Below are positions 6,293-9,266 of a stretch of 9,266 nt of DNA, one piece after another (position 1 is the stretch's first letter; each line of letters opens with the position of its first letter). Source of the DNA: Sphingomonas sp. (GTDB lineage: Bacteria; Pseudomonadota; Alphaproteobacteria; Sphingomonadales; Sphingomonadaceae); contig JAJNQF010000165.1 in assembly GCA_021154945.1 (NCBI GenBank), forward strand, positions 1 to 9,266. The letters are read 5' to 3'. The translations under genes and the position numbers were made by a program. The notes beneath the pieces were generated by a model. That model saw only the letters and a program-made list of their open reading frames with translations. It was not told the origin of the DNA and made no database searches.

Positions 6293-6795
6293 TCATCCTG
6301 GGACTAGACCCCGGCCTAGGCACCACCGGCTGGGGTGTCATCCGCGCCGATGGCAACCGCCTGAGTCATGTCGCCAACGGCCAGATCAAGACCGATCCGT
6401 CGATGGCGCTCCCCCGTCGACTCACCGCGCTGTACAACGCTCTGATCGACGTCATCCGCACCGAGCGCCCGGACGGCGCGGCGGTGGAGGAGGTGCTCGG
6501 CAACAGCAACGCGCAATCGACGCTCAAACTCGGCCAAGCACGTGGCGTCGTGCTGCTCGCCGCGGCGGGCGCGGGGCTGCATATCGGCGAGTATCACCCG
6601 TCGACCGTCAAAAAGGGCGTCGTCGGCACCGGGGGCGCCGACAAGAAGCAGATCCAGGCAATGATGGCGGTGCTGCTGCCCGGCGCGAAGCTCGCCGGCC
6701 CCGACGCAGCCGATGCGCTGGCCGTCGCGATCACGCATGCACATCATGTCGCAAGCGCCGCGGCCTTATCGCGTCGCAGTGGTATCGGCGCCTGA
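6289..6795 (+). CDS. ruvC: Holliday junction resolvase RuvC
   Basis: The endonuclease that cuts Holliday junctions symmetrically after RuvAB branch migration, during recombination and repair. The product has 168 residues against 173 in E. coli. All four acidic catalytic residues are present: Asp7 in GLDPGLGTTGWG, Glu67 in VEEVL, and Asp139 and Asp142 in PDAADALAVAITHAH. The conserved STLKLGQARG (77-86) and YHPSTVKKGVVGTGGADKKQ (102-121) are intact. The ATG at 6289 is fixed by the N-terminal strand MIILGLD. The bases upstream (CCAACCTTCACTCTTCGC) contain no Shine-Dalgarno sequence, because the palindromic repeat ends 10 bp before the start. Translation may depend on coupling to the ORF that ends in the ATGA overlap, or on another mode of initiation. 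ruvA follows only after an intervening regulator gene. Confidence 0.97.
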   Translation: MIILGLDPGLGTTGWGVIRADGNRLSHVANGQIKTDPSMALPRRLTALYNALIDVIRTERPDGAAVEEVLGNSNAQSTLKLGQARGVVLLAAAGAGLHIGEYHPSTVKKGVVGTGGADKKQIQAMMAVLLPGAKLAGPDAADALAVAITHAHHVASAAALSRRSGIGA

Positions 6796-6895
6796 TCCAC
6801 GCGTACCTCCGATAGTATCTGCGGGTAGAGACAAGCAAACTGGCGGATCTCCACCTTGGCGCCGTTCTGCATACTCCTACAAAACTTGGTTCGTT

Positions 6896-6925
6896 TTGAA
6901 CTAGTTTTACCATTGCCGGTATAAA
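6896..6925 (+). promoter_or_regulatory. Candidate sigma70-type promoter of the AraC-type gene
   Basis: TTGAAC (6896-6901) is followed after 18 bp by TATAAA (6920-6925), or after 17 bp by GTATAA. It lies in an AT-rich stretch unlike the surrounding high-GC DNA, in the 214-bp gap between ruvC and the AraC-type gene. This implies that the regulator is transcribed on its own, with a leader of roughly 75-80 nt. Confidence 0.5.
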
Positions 6926-6936
6926 ACCATTCCGGT
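6909..6936 (+). promoter_or_regulatory. Direct-repeat operator candidate
   Basis: ACCATTGCCGGT (6909-6920) and ACCATTCCGGT (6926-6936) are direct repeats differing by one base, offset by 17 bp, about 1.6 helical turns. One copy fills the promoter spacer and the other lies just after the -10. AraC-family proteins often bind direct repeats, so autorepression is a reasonable inference. Confidence 0.35.
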
Positions 6937-7009
6937 CAGGTTTTGATAGCCAAGCCTGAAATGGTGTGGCAGCGCCGTCGTGCAATTAATTTAGATTAAA
7001 GGCTTGGCA

Positions 7010-7999
7010 ATGCGGGCGGAAGACGTGCGGGGCGGCACGAGCAGCGGTACTGTTTCTCCCTCGGCATTTGCGATGCCCGAGGGCATGGCGATGCGCTACG
7101 ATATGCCCGATCCGGCATTGTCGGACTATTTGACCGGGTACGCGATCTACGCGTCGAGCCATCGCACGCCGATGCTCAACTGGTATCTGCCCGCGCCCGC
7201 GATGATATCGGTGCTCGTCGATGCGGGCCCGCTGACCGTGTCGATCGGCAATCATCGGTTCGGCCCACTCGATCGTGCGAGCTTCTACGGGCCGACCAGC
7301 CGTGCCTTCCGAACCGAGACGCATGGCGGGATCGCCGTCGGCATCGGCCTGAGCGCGCTCGGCTGGTCGCGGCTGACCGCGCGGTCGGCAGGCGATTTCC
7401 ACAACCGCGTGGCGCCGCTGAGTGGCGCCCTCGGGCCGGAGCTTTCCGCCCGCCTGATCGAAGGGCTCGATGCGCTCGACGACGATATGATGATCAAGCC
7501 GCTGCTCGACCAAGTGTTCGGCGGGCTGTTCGATCAACCGCATCCGCGCGAGGACCTGATCCGGGCGTTCACCGCGTTGACGGTGACCGACGGCGTGATC
7601 GAGATGAAGGACGTCGCCGACCGGCTGGATATCCCGACTCACGAACTGCGGCGGATGGCGACGCGTCACTTCGGCATGCCGCCAAAGCTGTTGCTGCGGC
7701 GCGCGCGGTTCCTCCGCTCGTTCATCCGCCTGATCACGGCCGACGGGCTCAACGACTATTCGATGATCGACAGCAGCTATTTCGACGCGTCGCACTTCCT
7801 GCGCGATGCCGGCACGTTTCTCGGCACGACCCCGCGCCGATTCATCGCCTCCGACACGGTGTTCCTGCGGGCGAGCCTGCGCGCGCGGGCAGCGGTGATC
7901 GGCGCGCCGACCCAGGCGCTGCACGGCGTCGCGAAACCCGCCCCGACCGTGCCGAACAGATCCTCCGGCGATCCCGATCGGCTCCAACCGAGCGCGTGA
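7010..7999 (+). CDS. AraC-family transcriptional regulator
   Basis: A 329-residue cytoplasmic DNA-binding regulator. The C-terminal AraC-type domain covers about 185-282: a first helix-turn-helix near IEMKDVADRLDIPTHELRRMATRHFGMPPK (197-226), then LLLRRARFLRSF, and a second with the recognisable YFDASHFLRDAGTFLGTTPRRF (257-278). The N-terminal part (about 35-140: LSDYLTGYAIYAS, NWYLPAPAMISVLVDAG, FYGPTSRAFRTETHGGIAVGIGL) resembles the sensory half found in DUF6597-type regulators; its ligand is unknown. A low-complexity tail (about 295-329) is not part of the family fold. The ATG at 7010 has AAAGG 7 bp upstream; a TTG two codons earlier is less likely. The gene sits between ruvC and ruvA, has its own promoter candidate, and carries no sign of recent transfer in its base composition. 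Its targets cannot be told from the window. Confidence 0.85.
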   Translation: MRAEDVRGGTSSGTVSPSAFAMPEGMAMRYDMPDPALSDYLTGYAIYASSHRTPMLNWYLPAPAMISVLVDAGPLTVSIGNHRFGPLDRASFYGPTSRAFRTETHGGIAVGIGLSALGWSRLTARSAGDFHNRVAPLSGALGPELSARLIEGLDALDDDMMIKPLLDQVFGGLFDQPHPREDLIRAFTALTVTDGVIEMKDVADRLDIPTHELRRMATRHFGMPPKLLLRRARFLRSFIRLITADGLNDYSMIDSSYFDASHFLRDAGTFLGTTPRRFIASDTVFLRASLRARAAVIGAPTQALHGVAKPAPTVPNRSSGDPDRLQPSA

Positions 8000-8007
8000 G
8001 GAGCGGC

Positions 8008-8039
8008 GGGCTTGAGGACCGGCGCGCTTGAGGACAGGC
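8008..8039 (+). repeat. Two-copy 16-bp tandem repeat
   Basis: GGGCTTGAGGACCGGC (8008-8023) is followed directly by GCGCTTGAGGACAGGC (8024-8039), 14 of 16 bases identical. It begins 9 bp after the AraC-type gene's stop and ends 74 bp before ruvA. It is probably a local slippage duplication; a binding site is possible but unsupported. Confidence 0.6.
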
Positions 8040-8113
8040 GGCGTGCACGGTGGCGCGTTCGCCGCGGTTTTGCCGGGATGACGCCGCGCACCCTTTGTTC
8101 TACCGGCTGAACC

Positions 8114-8713
8114 ATGATCGTGCATCTCAAAGGGCGCCTGGATTCCACGGGCATCGACTACGCGGTGATCGACGTCGGCGGAGTCGGCTATCAGGTCGGC
8201 GCGTCGGCGCGGACGCTCTCGGCACTGGGACCGATCGGCGAGGCGTGCACGGTGTTCACCGAGTTGCTCGTCGGCGAGGATTTTCAGCGGCTGGTCGGGT
8301 TCTCCAGCGCGGACGAACGCGACTGGTTCCGGCTGTTGACGGGCGTGCAGGGCGTCGGCGCGCGCGTCGCGCTCGCGATCCTGTCGGCGCTGGAGCCGGT
8401 CGATCTGAGCCGTGCGATCGCCAGCGGCGATAAGGCGATGGTTGCGCGCGCCAATGGCGTCGGGCCGAAGCTCGCCCAGCGCATCGTCATGGAATTGAAG
8501 GACAAGGTCGGCGGCATCGCGCTCGGGCTCGGGCCGGCGGTTGTGAACGCCGCACCGGGAGCGTCTGCGGATGCGGTGTCGGCGCTGCTCAACCTAGGGT
8601 TTCGCCCGAACGAGGCGAGTGTCGCGGTGGCCGCGGCGGACGAGGAACTGGGGCCGGGGGCTTCGCTCGATGCGCTGGTGCGGCTGGCGTTGCGCAAGGC
8701 GTCTAAGTCTTAG
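8114..8713 (+). CDS. ruvA: Holliday junction branch-migration protein RuvA
   Basis: RuvA tetramers hold the four-way junction and load the RuvB motors. The 199-residue product has the usual three domains: the OB-fold (1-65) with Glu55 and Asp56 in GEDFQRLVGF at the acidic-pin positions of E. coli RuvA, a double helix-hairpin-helix domain (VQGVGARVALAIL at 78-90 and ANGVGPKLAQRIVMEL at 113-128), and after a short Gly/Ala/Pro linker the RuvB-binding domain III (ADAVSALLNLGFRPNEASVAV, about 152-172, to the end). The ATG at 8114 gives the canonical start MIVHLKGRLD. No strong ribosome-binding site is seen (CGGCTGA is the nearest purine-rich stretch). It is separated from ruvC by 1.3 kb holding the AraC-type gene and is not followed by ruvB within the window; what follows is a repeat and a convergent dehydrogenase gene. 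Confidence 0.97.
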   Translation: MIVHLKGRLDSTGIDYAVIDVGGVGYQVGASARTLSALGPIGEACTVFTELLVGEDFQRLVGFSSADERDWFRLLTGVQGVGARVALAILSALEPVDLSRAIASGDKAMVARANGVGPKLAQRIVMELKDKVGGIALGLGPAVVNAAPGASADAVSALLNLGFRPNEASVAVAAADEELGPGASLDALVRLALRKASKS

Positions 8714-8744
8714 CTTTACCGCGAGTGCAAGTGGCGAACCTTTC

Positions 8745-8870
8745 GATCCTCCCCCGCCAGGGGGAGGTGGCTGGCACTTGCCAGACGGAGGGGGAGGAAA
8801 GGGAAACCTCTGCCGCGTGTCCTCCCCCTCCGTCACCTTCGGCGCCACCCCCCCCTGGCGGGGGAGGATT
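8745..8870. repeat. Pair of inverted REP-like palindromic units
   Basis: Two related units face each other, 8745-8798 and 8820-8870. Their outer ends match perfectly over 19 bp (8746-8764 with 8851-8869, ATCCTCCCCCGCCAGGGGG) and their inner ends over 15 bp (8784-8798 with 8820-8834). The left unit also has internal hairpins: CCTCCCCC/GGGGGAGG (8748-8755/8760-8767) and CTGGCA-CT-TGCCAG (8771-8784). The right unit differs from the left in the middle. This layout matches the CTCCCCCGCCAGGGGGAGG intergenic repeats I recall from sphingomonads. Placed between two converging genes, it probably folds in RNA from either strand and may stop or stabilise both transcripts (inference). Confidence 0.8.
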
Positions 8871-8893
8871 GGAAATTGGATAACCCGGTCGGC

Positions 8894-9266
8894 TTAAAGC
8901 GGCGTGAGCAGGGCCTTCCCCGAAAAATGCGCGTCGAGGTTCGCAACCACCAGCGCCGCCATAGCAGCCCTGCCATCGACCGTAGCGCTGCCCTGATGTG
9001 GCGACAGGACGACCTGATCCATCGCCTTGAGCGCATCGGGAACGGACGGTTCGTCGGCAAACACATCAAGCCCTGCGCCTGCGATCGTCCCAGCCGCGAG
9101 CGCCGCGATCAGGGCGGTTTCGTCGATCAAGCTGCCACGCGCGATGTTGACCAGGATGCCGTCCTCGCCAAGCGCCGCGAGAGCAGCGGCGTCCACGATG
9201 TGCGACGTCGCGTCGCCACCGGGTGCGGCGATGACCAACACGTCGCACGCCGCCGCGAGCGAAGCG
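8894..9266 (-). CDS. D-isomer 2-hydroxyacid dehydrogenase, C-terminal part (runs off the window)
   Basis: Only the last 124 residues are in the window; the gene continues past the right edge. They cover the second half of the NAD(P)-binding domain and the return to the catalytic domain of the D-2-hydroxyacid dehydrogenase family. The three catalytic residues are visible: Arg in VNIARGSLID (codon 9137-9139), Glu in DVFADEP (9050-9052) and His in LSPHQGSAT (8996-8998). CDVLVIAAPGGDAT is the usual stretch in front. Wording such as GAGLDVFADEP and the ending ALLTPL recall glyoxylate/hydroxypyruvate reductases, but the substrate cannot be set from this half. Gln follows the catalytic His where Val or Ile is more usual. 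It is convergent with ruvA across the REP-like repeat. Any ATG or GTG inside this fragment is internal to the gene. Confidence 0.9.
   Translation of the reverse strand, partial: ASLAAACDVLVIAAPGGDATSHIVDAAALAALGEDGILVNIARGSLIDETALIAALAAGTIAGAGLDVFADEPSVPDALKAMDQVVLSPHQGSATVDGRAAMAALVVANLDAHFSGKALLTPL

Noticed and set aside
8097..8112. GTTC-N8-GAAC just before ruvA as an SOS (LexA) box.
   Set aside because: The alphaproteobacterial LexA site is a direct repeat, GTTC-N7-GTTC; this is inverted with an 8-bp gap. I found no proper match before ruvC or ruvA.
6986..8125. A 379-codon minus-strand open frame opposite the AraC-type gene.
   Set aside because: Its composition is Arg/His/Gln-rich without recognisable domains and it mirrors the well-supported regulator gene, so it is a shadow frame.
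8745..8870. CRISPR-like repeats.
   Set aside because: There are only two inverted units with related, not unique, intervening sequence, and no cas genes.
8894..9241. The dehydrogenase fragment as a complete 115-residue gene starting at a GTG at 9241.
   Set aside because: The frame stays open to the window edge with family-typical residues (SLAAACD), so the GTG is internal and the gene is merely cut by the window.

Overview
The window looks like a chromosomal segment of a high-GC alphaproteobacterium, most likely a sphingomonad (Sphingomonas or a close relative). The evidence is the wording of the proteins, the DUF1244/GapR pair beside pyruvate kinase, a YebC beginning MAGHSKYKN, and two kinds of intergenic palindromic repeat that I recall from sphingomonad genomes. 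No tRNA, rRNA, CRISPR array, transposase, phage or plasmid gene was seen.

Layout. Positions 16-1479 (minus) hold pyruvate kinase, divergent from a plus-strand group: a DUF1244 protein (1560-1862), the nucleoid protein GapR (2020-2286), a small DUF1294 membrane protein (2377-2661) and an exported NTF2/SnoaL-like protein (2742-3185). This last gene meets, tail to tail with a 4-bp gap, a HerA-like ATPase on the minus strand (3190-4653). From there everything runs on the plus strand: a DUF1003 membrane protein (4766-5311), yebC (5342-6085), ruvC (6289-6795), an AraC-type regulator (7010-7999) and ruvA (8114-8713). A convergent 2-hydroxyacid dehydrogenase (8894 to beyond the right edge, minus) closes the window.

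How the genes work together. YebC helps ribosomes through difficult sequences, and RuvC and RuvA act on Holliday junctions. yebC-ruvC-ruvA-ruvB is a common bacterial gene order. Here the order is loosened in three places: a long palindromic repeat lies between yebC and ruvC, an AraC-type gene with its own promoter lies between ruvC and ruvA, and a REP-like element followed by an unrelated convergent gene lies where ruvB would be expected. GapR binds overtwisted DNA, so several genes here deal with DNA topology or recombination, although they are not one operon.

The least ordinary features are non-coding: (i) the 35-bp inverted repeat built of 8-bp tandem units at 6101-6278, which runs almost into the ruvC start codon and leaves no Shine-Dalgarno sequence; (ii) the paired REP-like units at 8745-8870; (iii) a two-tier hairpin with a competing or pseudoknot pairing between gapR and the DUF1294 gene; and (iv) a direct-repeat operator candidate over the AraC-type gene's promoter. 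I saw no clear new defence or metabolic system. The coding content is mostly housekeeping.
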